The position numbers and the translations under genes were made by a program. This document shows, piece by piece, positions 1 to 9,896 of a stretch of DNA of 64,000 nt. Source of the stretch: RGIG8775 sp045537235 (GTDB taxonomy: Bacteria > Bacillota > Clostridia > Oscillospirales > CAG-272). The stretch is from the NCBI GenBank assembly GCA_045537235.1, contig JAZSPB010000125.1, positions 14,995 to 78,994 on the forward strand, in the 5' to 3' direction. Position 1 is the first letter of the stretch. Each line of letters begins with the position of its first letter. The notes below the pieces were generated by a model. That model was not told the DNA's origin, made no database searches, and saw nothing but the letters and a program-made list of their open reading frames with translations.

Positions 1-614
1 CTTCGAGCCATCAACACGGAATCGGAATATTGAGAGATATAAAGAAGATCTTCGGCAAGCGAACACTCCAACTCGCTCCCCGCGGACTCCGCTCCCGACA
101 CCGACACCGCGACTGCATAAAATCGATCATTCGCAATACACGCCATTGACCGATTCCGCGGATTGTACAAAAGCCGCCCCCCCTCCGAAAGGTCACTCGC
201 AAGCGAAAAGGAAACCAACTCCGCTCCCGCCGAAATGAAGTAGTCTCCGGCGGGGAGCACAGTTGCCGCCGCATATCGATATACGGTACCGCGCCAAAAA
301 GATGTGATCTTAAATTTATAACTATTTCCGTCGATGATGCCCAAATCGCCCCATGTCAGTTCGGGACACCATGAAAAGAATGCGGAATTGCCCCTGCTGT
401 CGTTTCCGAACACAGGACAACCTTCTGTTATCACACCCGTACTGAAAATCGGAGATGACCCCGTATCGTTTTTGAAAAAGTCAATACAAAATGCCGCCAT
501 AGGGGAATTTCCATTGATCTGCCAAACGATCTCCACCGCATCGGATGCCGCTACCGTTCCGCCGCCTACCCCCGCAAAGGTAGACGGCATTATATTGGAA
601 GGCTGATATAACAT
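1..614 (-). CDS. Phage tail-region structural protein, partial (cut by left edge)
   Basis: An open frame begins with ATG at 614 (MLYQPSNIMPS) behind an AAAGGA-type ribosome site and runs without a stop to position 1, so at least 204 residues are present and the C-terminus is missing. It lies 25 bases downstream of the tape measure gene in the same late operon, where distal tail, baseplate or adhesin proteins are usual. The visible part looks beta-rich with Gly, Ser and Thr, and has no recognised catalytic motif. I do not recognise the family. A distal-tail or fibre-type role is inferred from position only. The gene is missed if only closed frames are considered. Confidence 0.75.
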   Translation of the reverse strand, partial: MLYQPSNIMPSTFAGVGGGTVAASDAVEIVWQINGNSPMAAFCIDFFKNDTGSSPIFSTGVITEGCPVFGNDSRGNSAFFSWCPELTWGDLGIIDGNSYKFKITSFWRGTVYRYAAATVLPAGDYFISAGAELVSFSLASDLSEGGRLLYNPRNRSMACIANDRFYAVAVSVSGAESAGSELECSLAEDLLYISQYSDSVLMAR

Positions 615-639
615 ATTTACTGATTCCTTTCTTTCAAAT

Positions 640-3600
640 TTACTTGACTAACGGCATCGCACGAAACAATTCGGCAATGGTATACTGTTCCGCATCTGCT
701 GTTGAAATGGGAACGCCGTTGACCGAATAGTGACTGTCATGACTGTCTGTATGATTGCCGTCACTGCGATAAACAATATTTCCTGCTACCGGAGGAACCG
801 GACGACAAGCTCCCGTCAGAAGAATCATATCCTTTACAAATGTATCAAATTGATCGTTTTTGGTGGGATCCAAAATTCGCCGTGTAAGCTCGGGACCCAA
901 AACCATCTCGTCTTCTTCGGTCGCTTTGATTCCTCCAAGCCCGTGAAGCACACCGCCTTGGTCATAAACAGGAAGACCTTCCGAGTCACCACCCTCTCCC
1001 TCTCCGACAGAGGTACTTGCACCACCTTCGCCCGTGGGAGTCCCGTTCTTCTCCCGATATGCCGCAATTGCCGCCACAATGGGAGCCGTAACGCCATCAA
1101 TAGTCTCTTGAGACAACAGTGCCCCATCCTTGGAAAGTGTCCCCATAACCGCCGCCACTTCCTCGTCGGTAAGATTGCCGTCTTCAATGGCTTCTTTTAG
1201 GTCGGAAACGGCATTGTTGCCGATAAATTTGGCAAGAGACTCCTCAATTCCCGCAAGACTCTCACGCGCCGCGATCACATCGGAATTGCTGTCGGGATCA
1301 AAGGATGAAAGCCCCGTTTCGATCCAGCTCCGCAAAAAGTCGTTGATATTGGAACTGTCCTCACCGAAAGTCTTTTTCGAATCCCATTTTTCAAGAATGG
1401 CGGCCAGCGCTTCTTCATTCAAAACACCGTTGTTGTCCAACAAGCCTTGCTCGAAGGCTGCTTGTACCTCCTTGACCTTTTGGTCGTCCAACCAATCGTA
1501 AAATTCTGCGACCTCCTCGGAAAGAGTCTCCTCCAGTTCGCGAATCTTACTTTCTGTATCCGTTTCGGCATCGGTCGCCTTCGCTTCGACCTGTTCGGTC
1601 AACTCCTTTACCGTGTCTCGATTGGCCTGCCACTCCCATGCGCCCGTCTTGGCATTGTAAACGCGCTCTGTCCGATCCAGCTCCGCTTGTCGAAGTTTCT
1701 GCAATGCAATTTCGGATTCCAACTCACGTTTGGTCGCCTCGGCCTGTTCTTCGGCTTGTGCCGCCGCAGCCTCGTTCAGCTCGTTTTGGCGCTCTGTAAT
1801 ACCGGTCACACGGTCTTGGATATCCTCCTCCAATTGCATCTGCTCCAGCCCGTCCGCAATCGCATCCAACACCGATTGACGCCGCGCCTTGGCAATGGTC
1901 TCCTCCAATTCCTTCTGCTTCTCCAAAAGAGAATTTTGGTATTCCAGCACCTCGGCCGCACGTTCCTGTAGACTAACCGTTTCGGAAACCGTGTCCACGA
2001 TATCCTGAAGGGCTTCCGCCGCTGCCGCCGCTTCCGCTTCGGCTTTGATGGCAAGTTCGATTGCAGTCTTTGCCGCCTCGGCGGTCGTCTTTGCCGCATC
2101 TACATCGCTCTTGGCCTTATCCAATGCAGCTTGCGCCGCCGCGATTTCTTCTTCGGTTTCGGCATTTTCCATCGCTTTTTCCGCGTCTTCGTAAGCCGCT
2201 TGCGCGTTTTTCAGTGCCTCTTGTGCCGCATTGTATTCAAGCACCGCTTTCTCCCGATCGGACTTTTTGTCTGTCGGGTCGAGCATCTCGTCAATTTCCG
2301 CAAAAATTGCCTCGATCTCACTTGACACCGCATCGATCGCCGCCTTGCGACCGGCAGCTTCTTCCGCTTTTTCCGCATCTGCCGCTGCCGCATCCTCATC
2401 GGCCGCTACCGATGCCTCCGCTGCCGCAATCGCCTCTTGAACCGATACTCTTGCCGCCTTGATGGCTTCCAAAGACTCTTTCCGCAATGTCTCGGCCGCT
2501 TCCCTCTCCTCGTCCGTCTTGGCATTTGCCATAGCCTCACCGGCCTTCTCGTAGGAATCTCTTGCCGCCTCTAACTCTTTATAAGCCTCTTGAAGTTCCC
2601 TTTTTGCCTTACTTTTCAGGTCTTCCGGACCGTTCAGTAGTTCATCCAAAGCTTTGAGCGCATCTTCTTGAGCTTTCAGGATTTCATCTTTGTCTTTGTA
2701 TTCGGTCGTTGTGGTCGCAGTCTGATCTTCTTCCGTTTTTTCCGCGCCTTCCGATTTTTCATCTTCTTTTTCTTCTTTTTCTGTTTCGGAGAGACTATTG
2801 AATAATTCAACTAGACGAGAAAAATCATTTTTGTTTTCCAACAAACCAAGTGATGTGAGATATGATCGAAAATAGAGGGAATCTTCTGTTATTTTATCGT
2901 CCGAAAACGCTCCCCGCTTTCCACTCTCGATCCATTCCGCCATATAGGTGTCATCGGCATACTTGCTCTCTTTGATCGCCCGTTCAAAAGCGTGTTTTAT
3001 ATCGATTGCTTCACCGCCAAAAATAACCCTAAATCTATCTTCAAAATCCTTTATATAGTCCAACCATCTGTTGGAAGCTAAATCGACATCGTTTTCTGGA
3101 TTTTCCACATAATAAATATTGCTTGACCGCTCCAATAACTCCTTCAGCTTATTGGCTAAGTATCTTTCTATACTTTCGTTTTCGTCTGTCAGACTCTTGC
3201 GTTTCTCGATATAGTCTTTATTAGATTGATCATCCTCATATTCCTTGTCGAGTGTTTCGATTTCCTTTAAACGTTTCTTGTAATCATCAAATTTAAACGA
3301 TATCGCTCCCTGTTCCGTGAGATAATTTCTTATCTCACCTGCAAACAGCGCATTAAAGTCAAGACTCAATAGGTTATTGACAAAGATTTCTGCCTCTTCC
3401 CACGCGCTTTGTATCGTTCCGCCATCTGCGTAATCTGTAGTATAATAATGTTCTTTCCCGTCCTCCGTTAGGTCTTTTGCCATCGCCTTTACGAAATTAT
3501 CTCTCGCTTCGCGATTTTTCTCTTCGTTTATGAGTTTTAGAATTCTAAGCTGATTCTCAAGCTCTTCACTTTGATCTACCAACCGATCATATTCCTCTTG

Positions 3601-5538
3601 ATCGGTAAAAGAAAGTTTGTCAAGACTCTCCATTTCTGCAATCTTTTCTCGGGTAGTCTCCAACTCAGAATTTATGCTTACAATTTCCGCCTCATTTGTT
3701 TCGATCTCATCCTTCAGACTTTGCAATTTCTTCTCGGCATTTTCCAGTGTATCGCCATACTTCTCCCACAAAGAAATACCAATATTGATAGCCGTAGCAA
3801 TCAGCGAGATCACCGACAACGTCTTACTGAGCTTGGTTCCAAAGCTGACAACCGTCGCCTCGCCCTTTTTCATAGTCGTAAACAGCGCCTTCACATTTGT
3901 GGCAAAATCCTTTACGTTTTTTGCCGCAGTGTCGATTGAGCTTGCAATTTTTTTGGAAAACACTGCTAAAGCCACCGTCCCGACGATTCCAAAAGCCGTT
4001 TTGAGACCGCCGACGGCATCAACTGCATTGAGGATCCCTATCCCCATGTCCGCAAGACCTTTCTTGACCGCCAAAAGCCCCTGCTCATCGTTAGCCAACT
4101 CTTGCCACTTGGCTTGGAGTGTAGTAACCTTGGCCGCGTAGGTCTCCATGTACTTTTGGTTTTCCTCGGCTGAATATCCCGATGCCTCCGAGGCAGTGGC
4201 AATCGCCTTGTCCACCTCATCCATATTTCCGAGAAGTGCAATGAAATAGTTCTTTCGAAAGGTATTGGCCGTGCCGTAAACATCCCCGACCTGCTCGAAA
4301 ATATCTCCCAACTCATCTTGAAGCTCCTGCTCCAGATTCTGTATGTCGTCGGAATGGATCAGTCCTTCCAAAAGTTCTTCTTGACGCGCATCCATATCTT
4401 GAATCACACCGGAAACCGCCTGCCACACATCAAGAATATTGGCTGCACCCATCTCATATTGCTCTACAACCTTCGCAGTGTCTTCCGAAAGCTCGGCAAA
4501 GACGCGCAAAGACTCTGCCTTGGTGGAATATTGGATCAACGAGTTGACCGCCGTACCCAAATTTTCACCGCTACGCCCCGTTGCCTTGGAAAGCGCCGTA
4601 ACGATACCGATCGTCTCATCAAGCGAAAGATTGGCATTGTCCGCCGAGGAACCTGTCCGCTGAAGCGCCGTCAGCAGTTTTTCGGTCGTCACAGAGGCAC
4701 TGTCGGACACCTTGTTCAGCTTGTCGATCACCTCCACCAAGTTCTCTGCTTCCAAGTGGAACTGGCTCATAATGGCGATCATGCCCTCCGAGGACTCCGT
4801 GGCATCCAGCTCCGCAACATTCAATCCCAGAAGCGCCGCCTCGGTTGCGCGAACCGTATCTGCCCATGACATTCCCGTACGGGCAAAGTTATTGGCAATC
4901 TCGCTTACATTTTCAAAGGTCTGACCGTAATCCTGTGCCAACTGATACAATTTATCCGAGATCTCGCTGTCCGAAGCTGCCCCCGAAGGAAGTACACGCT
5001 GGAGCGAAACCACCGCATTCTCGGTCTTTTCCAACGTCTCATTGACCGAATCCAACGCCGACCGAAGTAAATCCAACGGCTTCATGACCAACGTCGCCGC
5101 CGTCTGCCACTGCAAGAACTTTCCGGCAAGCTCACCGATGCTCTGTTTGCTTTTTTCGGTGGAACCGGTCAGCTTATCGTTTTCCGCTTTGGTCGTGGAA
5201 AATGTAGCAGAAATATCACTTAACTCCTTTTTGAGTTTTTCAAAAAGATCTTTCTGCTCACCCGTCAGTTTCCCACTATCTTTATAAGCTGCGTTCAATG
5301 CTTTTATCACCGTAAGATTCTCTTTTACCGAATCGGTCAGCGTTTCAAAAGTCTTTTCGGGATAGTTGGCCTTGACCGCCTTGAGAGAAGACAAAAGATT
5401 AGCATATTGCTTTTGCAAAGAATTCAGATCGACAATCGACGATTTGGGTATCTGTATACCGGCTATCGACTGCTTCAGTTTTTCAATCCCCACATATGCT
5501 TCGTCATTCAAAACAACATTCAGTATTATTTTTGCCAC
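640..5538 (-). CDS. Phage tail tape measure protein
   Basis: This 1632-residue protein, the longest in the prophage, sets tail length and usually helps DNA passage in siphoviruses. A GTG start at 5538 follows an AGGAG site. Residues about 180-400 resemble the TP901-type tail tape measure domain (segments such as ANNFARTGMSWADTVRA and TGRSGENLGTAVNSLIQY). Hydrophobic stretches near 510-540 and 575-600 fit the membrane-active part of tape measures. Residues about 960-1400 are a long, very Ala/Glu/Lys-rich coiled coil. The C-terminus has a short Gly-rich and acidic segment. It follows the tail-tube and gp10-like genes. Family length varies with tail length; 1632 residues suggests a long flexible tail. 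Confidence 0.93.
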   Translation of the reverse strand: MAKIILNVVLNDEAYVGIEKLKQSIAGIQIPKSSIVDLNSLQKQYANLLSSLKAVKANYPEKTFETLTDSVKENLTVIKALNAAYKDSGKLTGEQKDLFEKLKKELSDISATFSTTKAENDKLTGSTEKSKQSIGELAGKFLQWQTAATLVMKPLDLLRSALDSVNETLEKTENAVVSLQRVLPSGAASDSEISDKLYQLAQDYGQTFENVSEIANNFARTGMSWADTVRATEAALLGLNVAELDATESSEGMIAIMSQFHLEAENLVEVIDKLNKVSDSASVTTEKLLTALQRTGSSADNANLSLDETIGIVTALSKATGRSGENLGTAVNSLIQYSTKAESLRVFAELSEDTAKVVEQYEMGAANILDVWQAVSGVIQDMDARQEELLEGLIHSDDIQNLEQELQDELGDIFEQVGDVYGTANTFRKNYFIALLGNMDEVDKAIATASEASGYSAEENQKYMETYAAKVTTLQAKWQELANDEQGLLAVKKGLADMGIGILNAVDAVGGLKTAFGIVGTVALAVFSKKIASSIDTAAKNVKDFATNVKALFTTMKKGEATVVSFGTKLSKTLSVISLIATAINIGISLWEKYGDTLENAEKKLQSLKDEIETNEAEIVSINSELETTREKIAEMESLDKLSFTDQEEYDRLVDQSEELENQLRILKLINEEKNREARDNFVKAMAKDLTEDGKEHYYTTDYADGGTIQSAWEEAEIFVNNLLSLDFNALFAGEIRNYLTEQGAISFKFDDYKKRLKEIETLDKEYEDDQSNKDYIEKRKSLTDENESIERYLANKLKELLERSSNIYYVENPENDVDLASNRWLDYIKDFEDRFRVIFGGEAIDIKHAFERAIKESKYADDTYMAEWIESGKRGAFSDDKITEDSLYFRSYLTSLGLLENKNDFSRLVELFNSLSETEKEEKEDEKSEGAEKTEEDQTATTTTEYKDKDEILKAQEDALKALDELLNGPEDLKSKAKRELQEAYKELEAARDSYEKAGEAMANAKTDEEREAAETLRKESLEAIKAARVSVQEAIAAAEASVAADEDAAAADAEKAEEAAGRKAAIDAVSSEIEAIFAEIDEMLDPTDKKSDREKAVLEYNAAQEALKNAQAAYEDAEKAMENAETEEEIAAAQAALDKAKSDVDAAKTTAEAAKTAIELAIKAEAEAAAAAEALQDIVDTVSETVSLQERAAEVLEYQNSLLEKQKELEETIAKARRQSVLDAIADGLEQMQLEEDIQDRVTGITERQNELNEAAAAQAEEQAEATKRELESEIALQKLRQAELDRTERVYNAKTGAWEWQANRDTVKELTEQVEAKATDAETDTESKIRELEETLSEEVAEFYDWLDDQKVKEVQAAFEQGLLDNNGVLNEEALAAILEKWDSKKTFGEDSSNINDFLRSWIETGLSSFDPDSNSDVIAARESLAGIEESLAKFIGNNAVSDLKEAIEDGNLTDEEVAAVMGTLSKDGALLSQETIDGVTAPIVAAIAAYREKNGTPTGEGGASTSVGEGEGGDSEGLPVYDQGGVLHGLGGIKATEEDEMVLGPELTRRILDPTKNDQFDTFVKDMILLTGACRPVPPVAGNIVYRSDGNHTDSHDSHYSVNGVPISTADAEQYTIAELFRAMPLVK

Positions 5539-5569
5539 AGCTTCACACTCCTATATAAATTTATCTATC

Positions 5570-6112
5570 TCAATACGGCATCTCATTGCCGCTACTGTTT
5601 TCAAGTTCTCCCTCGGCGCCGTCGAACAAAACGTCGGAATCGCCGCCTTCCTCAATAACGGGAATCTCCCCCATTCCGCCAATAAATGAGCCAATGATCC
5701 CCCCGTTTTTTTGTTCTTCCAAAAAATTGTTCCAAAAGGGACGCGGAGGAATCTCGCCGCTCCCCTGCTGAATCCAAGCAATGAGCTCATCGCCGTCTCG
5801 ATCGTGCCACGCATCGTTTTGGTGCTCACCTGTTGGAGAATAGTCAAAATACAGGAATTGGCCTCGCCTCTCGACCGTCATGTTTTTTTCATCCCCCAAA
5901 GCCGTTCCCAAAGCAGCCAAATCCGTCCTTCGCTTGTATTGTTTTGGTGAATATCGATGATACCAATCATCCATGATATGGGTTTGCAAATTAGCTTTCA
6001 TTTCTGCCCCAACCATGTCGAGCGCGACGGGGATTTGTTTTTCAATAAACTTTTTTTCCGTCTCAAAATCGGAAGAAACCGAATCCAAGCCGGATACGGA
6101 AAAATGAATCAT
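5570..6112 (-). CDS. HK97 gp10-like tail completion protein (probable)
   Basis: A 180-residue protein between the tail tube and tape measure genes; ATG at 6112 follows a GGGGGAGAA site. The N-terminal half is helical and charged, with a segment HIMDDWYHRYSPKQYKRR like the gp10/minor tail proteins that join head and tail or terminate the tube. The middle (WIQQGSGEIPPRPFWNNF) matches the common PxRPF motif near the end of gp10-like proteins. The C-terminal 40 residues are acidic and Gly-rich. In most siphoviruses gp10-like genes lie before the tail tube gene, so its place after the tube is unusual. Family call rests on recognised motifs, not a search. Confidence 0.6.
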   Translation of the reverse strand: MIHFSVSGLDSVSSDFETEKKFIEKQIPVALDMVGAEMKANLQTHIMDDWYHRYSPKQYKRRTDLAALGTALGDEKNMTVERRGQFLYFDYSPTGEHQNDAWHDRDGDELIAWIQQGSGEIPPRPFWNNFLEEQKNGGIIGSFIGGMGEIPVIEEGGDSDVLFDGAEGELENSSGNEMPY

Positions 6113-6130
6113 AATTCTCCCCCTTCCAAA

Positions 6131-6164
6131 CGCGGGGAAGCACTCCTCAAAGCGCCTCCCCGCG
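6131..6164 (-). terminator. GC-rich hairpin after the tail tube gene
   Basis: Arms CGCGGGGA (6131-6138) and TCCCCGCG (6157-6164) pair perfectly, with further pairing in the loop, just after the tail tube stop codon. Read on the minus strand it is followed only by TTTGG, so it is a weak terminator at best. It may act as an attenuator or 3' mRNA stabiliser that raises tail-tube output relative to downstream genes. Confidence 0.5.
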
Positions 6165-6176
6165 ATACGATTTCGA

Positions 6177-7283
6177 TTACGCCGTAACCGTTACACGGCA
6201 GGTTGCAGAAAGTGTCATTTCGCCGCTCTTGGCAAGGGTAACTGTCACATCGGTATTGCCCGCAGCAAGCCCCTTCACCACGCCACCGTCCACCGTAGCG
6301 ATCTGCGCATCGGCAGATTCATAGGACATCGCGCTGTAAGTAGGCTGAAGGATGGAATCGTCATCCATCAGATACTTGACGGGAATGACCGCACTCTCAC
6401 CCACCTTTACAGCAACACCGCCGCCAACCACGATCAACGCCTCGACCGCGGAGGTCTCGCCCGCACAAGGAACAAAGACATAGTAGCAAATGTTGTTGCG
6501 CTTCGAACCACAGTCGGCACAGTCCATCACCGTCTTGTCAGGAGACATAGCCATCCAGTTGCCGCTGGTTGTAGCATTGGCCGTCTGGTTGCCGGAGATA
6601 CCTGCGTCACCGTTGAGAATGGCCATGGGAACCACAACATACAGCCAACCTTGGAAGGTACCGCCCGAAACGGAGTCGTTCTGCTTGGCATACATACCGT
6701 ACTTGGTCTGTACCGCCACAACGGAAGGATTGAAGTTGTCGGGAAGTGCGAGAACCTTGGCCGAATCATTCACAGTGAAGTAGAACACGTCATACTCCTT
6801 GCCGGGAACCGCAACGAAATCAAGCACCTCTCCCTCGGTGGTGACATGATAGTTGGTACCCTGATAGGTAGTAGCGCCGTGCTCTCTGACATAGCACCAG
6901 CAATCCTCGTCGGATGCGGGCTGTGCATAGTGCTTGGCAGGCGTGCGGCTCACCGAGAGAACTGCGCCGTCGGCAGTAACCGTCTCACAAACAGAGGCCA
7001 CGCCGCCATAGGACAGCTCACCGCCCGAGATCAGGCGACGGGTCTCAAGGGAAAATGCCTGAGATGTGTAGGTACCCGTGAGACGGGTCGTATCGGGAAT
7101 CACGCCGACAATGGCATTGCCCATACCGCCCGCGATCTCCTGAAGATTGACCGAGGAGGCAATAGCCGCATCGGTGGCTACCGTGTCGTAACCGATGATA
7201 TTACCCGTGGCAGGATCAAAGAAGGTCTGCTCCGCCACGCCTTTGAGAAAATAATTGGGATTTCCCAGTCTGATAGCATTCAT
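6177..7283 (-). CDS. Major tail tube protein with C-terminal Ig-like domain (probable)
   Basis: A 368-residue protein placed just before the gp10-like and tape measure genes, the usual place of the major tail (tube) protein. ATG at 7283 follows AAAGGAAAC. Residues 1-280 look like a beta-rich structural domain with two Cys pairs (EDCWCYV and DCADCG). Residues about 285-368 form a bacterial Ig-like (BIG2-type) domain: SAVIPVKYLMDDDSI, SADAQIATVDGGVVKGLAAGNTDVTV, then a final beta strand ending CRVTVTA. Surface Ig-like domains on tail tubes are known (lambda gpV) and are thought to aid weak binding to carbohydrates. The GC-rich hairpin directly after the gene may tune expression. Confidence 0.75.
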   Translation of the reverse strand: MNAIRLGNPNYFLKGVAEQTFFDPATGNIIGYDTVATDAAIASSVNLQEIAGGMGNAIVGVIPDTTRLTGTYTSQAFSLETRRLISGGELSYGGVASVCETVTADGAVLSVSRTPAKHYAQPASDEDCWCYVREHGATTYQGTNYHVTTEGEVLDFVAVPGKEYDVFYFTVNDSAKVLALPDNFNPSVVAVQTKYGMYAKQNDSVSGGTFQGWLYVVVPMAILNGDAGISGNQTANATTSGNWMAMSPDKTVMDCADCGSKRNNICYYVFVPCAGETSAVEALIVVGGGVAVKVGESAVIPVKYLMDDDSILQPTYSAMSYESADAQIATVDGGVVKGLAAGNTDVTVTLAKSGEMTLSATCRVTVTA

Positions 7284-7315
7284 AATTTTGTTTCCTTTCT
7301 TTTTCTTTTTTTGTT

Positions 7316-8134
7316 CTAACGTGCATCCGCAACACCCGAAAGTGTCTTTTCCAGCGTTGCGGCTTCCATGGTACCCAGCGTGTCATCCACAACGTCAAAA
7401 TACCATGAGGGTGCGGGGTTTCCGTTTTTGAAGGATGCCATCCCCGACATCTCGGCCTGTGCGCAAAGCATATACCGCTTGTCGCGGTCAATGGCACGTT
7501 TCCGACTTTCAAACTCTCTAACTGTCCATCCGTTGATCTCCCCTTCACTCACACCCGAGAGATAGGCAACAGACGCGATTAGATCGCCAAGATCGGTTTT
7601 CAGTGCCGTTTTTGAAGACGAAAGCGCATTTTTTTGCTCATAGGCCTTGATCAGCTCGGCATTGTCCTCTTCATGCGGAAGCTCCAACCCGTTTAGTTCG
7701 GCAATCAAAGGGCGAATGATCGATGAAAATGCCATCGGCTCGATCTCAACCTCGCGTCCCGCTTGCGTCACACGAATGCGCTCCGGCACGATCTCCCCCT
7801 CTCTCTTTGTGACCGTGATACCGTTCTCCAACACCTCGTCGGTAAACCCAATCCCAAGAGACAGGCAAAATAAGCGAAATACCCGCTCAAGGATCCCCGC
7901 TCGCGCCCCCTTTTTCAAAGCATCGATCTCCAACGCAAAAATCGCAGAAAAATAATCTTTGGAAAGGTAGCGCACAGGGAGCACTCCCATCCGAAGGAGC
8001 AACGCGTCCTTGCATCGAACAAACTGCTCATAGTGTGACATCCGTATGGGATAAAAGGTCAGCCCCAGCGCATCCACCGCTTTTCCTTGCCGAATGCTCG
8101 CCTTTTTATCCGCGTCAGCCAAGATCATATCCAT
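7316..8134 (-). CDS. Putative tail assembly chaperone-like protein
   Basis: The frame opens upstream with TTG, but GGAGGGGG lies 8 bases before ATG at 8134, so MDMILADADKK is the likely start (272 residues). The protein is mainly helical, without signal peptide or membrane segment. The segment INGWTVREFESRKRA near residue 225 resembles the conserved W-T-V-x-E-F-E/x-R region of phage tail assembly proteins, which fold the tape measure onto the tube. It precedes the tail tube gene rather than following it, and no programmed-frameshift extension was found. A plain unnamed tail protein is the alternative. Confidence 0.45.
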   Translation of the reverse strand: MDMILADADKKASIRQGKAVDALGLTFYPIRMSHYEQFVRCKDALLLRMGVLPVRYLSKDYFSAIFALEIDALKKGARAGILERVFRLFCLSLGIGFTDEVLENGITVTKREGEIVPERIRVTQAGREVEIEPMAFSSIIRPLIAELNGLELPHEEDNAELIKAYEQKNALSSSKTALKTDLGDLIASVAYLSGVSEGEINGWTVREFESRKRAIDRDKRYMLCAQAEMSGMASFKNGNPAPSWYFDVVDDTLGTMEAATLEKTLSGVADAR

Positions 8135-8166
8135 GGAATCATCCCCCTCCGTATCTATCAACTCTT

Positions 8167-8370
8167 TTAGGAAGAGTGATATTCAAAACAATCTTTGGCG
8201 GCCTCGGTGTTCTCCGCCCGTCCCGTTTTCGGACAATGATGCTGGTGGGCACAAAACGCTTCCGCCGCTTCGGTCGCCGTCCGATAGATCTTACCGTCGG
8301 ATATTCTGCGGCAAAGAAGGAACCGAAATCGATTGTCCCGCACCGAATACGGACAAATAAAACCGGTCAT
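8167..8370 (-). CDS. Small conserved phage protein
   Basis: A 67-residue protein (MTGFICPYSVRDN) with a strong AAGGAGGCGGAAC ribosome site before ATG at 8370. It is of a small phage type with Cys and His in a possible metal-binding pattern (FICPYS, LLCRR, FCAHQHHCP). It sits in the late operon 11 bases after the preceding stop. Role unknown. Confidence 0.7.
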   Translation of the reverse strand: MTGFICPYSVRDNRFRFLLCRRISDGKIYRTATEAAEAFCAHQHHCPKTGRAENTEAAKDCFEYHSS

Positions 8371-8381
8371 GTTCCGCCTCC

Positions 8382-9896
8382 TTAATATCCTTCAAGTGCA
8401 ATATCCGTCTGTGCACAAACATCGCCGTGCCTCACCGAAACGGTAAGCGGAATCGCATCGGGCGACAAGCAAGAGATCACACACGACCGCCCGTCCTCCG
8501 CGACTCTTACCGAATAGGAGCGACAATTCGCCCCCGAAAATGTCCAAGTAAGCGGTGCGTCCGACCCGAAACCGCCCTCATAAAGAGTCGCCGTCAGTGT
8601 CGCAGAGGAAAACTGTCGAATTGAGGGCACTATACCCCCAATAAATTCCACACACGCCTCGGAAGCCGCTTTTTCCACCGAGAGTGCCACCGATGCGCAA
8701 ACGTCGTTGTTTTGTGCGAGAACAGCCCTTATGACCGTTTTCCCCTCCCCGACTGCCGTCACGCGCCCGTCGGCATCCACCACGGCAACCTCGCTGTCGT
8801 CGGACGACCACAAAAATGTGATCGGCAATGTTTCGTCGCCCGCACACACCGTAACCTTTCCGTCGTCCAGCCCAAGCGCGGGAGCCACCGACCCGTCGGG
8901 CGTAACGGCACGAAGAGTGTCATTCTCCAAGGAAAATACCGCACCGCGATAATCCTCGGGATACTCGGCTGAAAGAACACCGCGATTGGCATTGACATCC
9001 AAGTCCACCGCCCCAATCCCTATATCATTTCGCCCTACCGCGCGGCCGTTCACCGCAAAGTAAGCCGAGAAATCGGTCACTTGCCCCACCGAAAGTCGGG
9101 ACTCGCCCTCGATAAAAGCGGAAAAGCAAAGCGACTTTCCGTCGGCGATAAATGCCTCCATGTCATCGCTCTCGGTCGGCTCCTCCACACGCACCGTAAA
9201 GGTCAAAAGACGAACGCTGTCGCGATCTCCCGTAAATTCCTGCGCAAAATCGGCAAAGCCCGTAATGTGGTAGGGGCGATTTCCGAGAATGATGCGCTTG
9301 TTTTCCCCCAGACGCAACGTATTTTCGTTTCGCTGGCAGATAACATTAAAAGAGCCGTCCATCATAACGATGTTGTCCGACGTTCGGTGCGAATTTCCCG
9401 ACATGGTACACCGCTCCACGATCAAGGGCTCCGTGACAATGTTTCCGTAAGCGTCATAGGCGTTATAGGAAGCATTGCACCTTGCAACCACCGCCGTAGG
9501 AGATGCCGAAGATAGGTTTGTGGGATTGATACACAGCCAAACACTCCCCATGGCGATCATCTTGGCACCAATGGGAAAATACCCCACCGACGGATCAGCA
9601 AACAAAACCTGTTTATAATCGTCGCTTCTTCGTATCGCCCCGGCAGTCTCGCTCGCAATATCGGCAAGGCGAACGCCTAACGCGCGATATGCAAAAAAAT
9701 CCTCGGAAAGCCCTTGGCAGCTCGCCTCTGTGAAATCGGAGGCAAGGTAGGCTCTTTCCCGCGCAAAGATCGCCGTTCGCTCGCGCAGATATTGGCGATG
9801 GCGATCTCCGTACTGCGGCGGCGCGTTTGTCGGGAGAGACATTCCCCCCGAAAACGCGACAACCGATCGCATATACTGCTTTGCGTTATTCGCCAT
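8382..9896 (-). CDS. Head-tail region structural protein with Ig-like domain
   Basis: This 504-residue late protein begins at ATG 9896, overlapping the preceding gene by 11 bases, with GGTGG nine bases upstream. Residues 1-250 are of unknown fold (contains NIVMMDGSFNVICQRNENTLRLGENKR). Residues about 330-410 read as a BIG2-like immunoglobulin domain (ITFLWSSDDSEVAVVDADGRVTAVGEGKTVIRAVL), and the rest is again beta-rich, possibly a second Ig-like domain. No enzymatic motif is visible. Its place between connector-type genes and the tail tube suggests a head-tail connector, tail terminator or virion decoration. It is the second Ig-bearing virion gene here, after the tail tube. Confidence 0.6.
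   Translation of the reverse strand: MANNAKQYMRSVVAFSGGMSLPTNAPPQYGDRHRQYLRERTAIFARERAYLASDFTEASCQGLSEDFFAYRALGVRLADIASETAGAIRRSDDYKQVLFADPSVGYFPIGAKMIAMGSVWLCINPTNLSSASPTAVVARCNASYNAYDAYGNIVTEPLIVERCTMSGNSHRTSDNIVMMDGSFNVICQRNENTLRLGENKRIILGNRPYHITGFADFAQEFTGDRDSVRLLTFTVRVEEPTESDDMEAFIADGKSLCFSAFIEGESRLSVGQVTDFSAYFAVNGRAVGRNDIGIGAVDLDVNANRGVLSAEYPEDYRGAVFSLENDTLRAVTPDGSVAPALGLDDGKVTVCAGDETLPITFLWSSDDSEVAVVDADGRVTAVGEGKTVIRAVLAQNNDVCASVALSVEKAASEACVEFIGGIVPSIRQFSSATLTATLYEGGFGSDAPLTWTFSGANCRSYSVRVAEDGRSCVISCLSPDAIPLTVSVRHGDVCAQTDIALEGY

Noticed and set aside
334..606. Plus-strand open frame of 90 codons at the left edge
   Set aside because: Antisense to the partial minus-strand tail gene (1-614), which has a ribosome site and operon context.
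1694..2700. Coiled-coil stretch as a separate gene
   Set aside because: Continuous in frame with the TP901-like part of the tape measure; no internal ribosome site.
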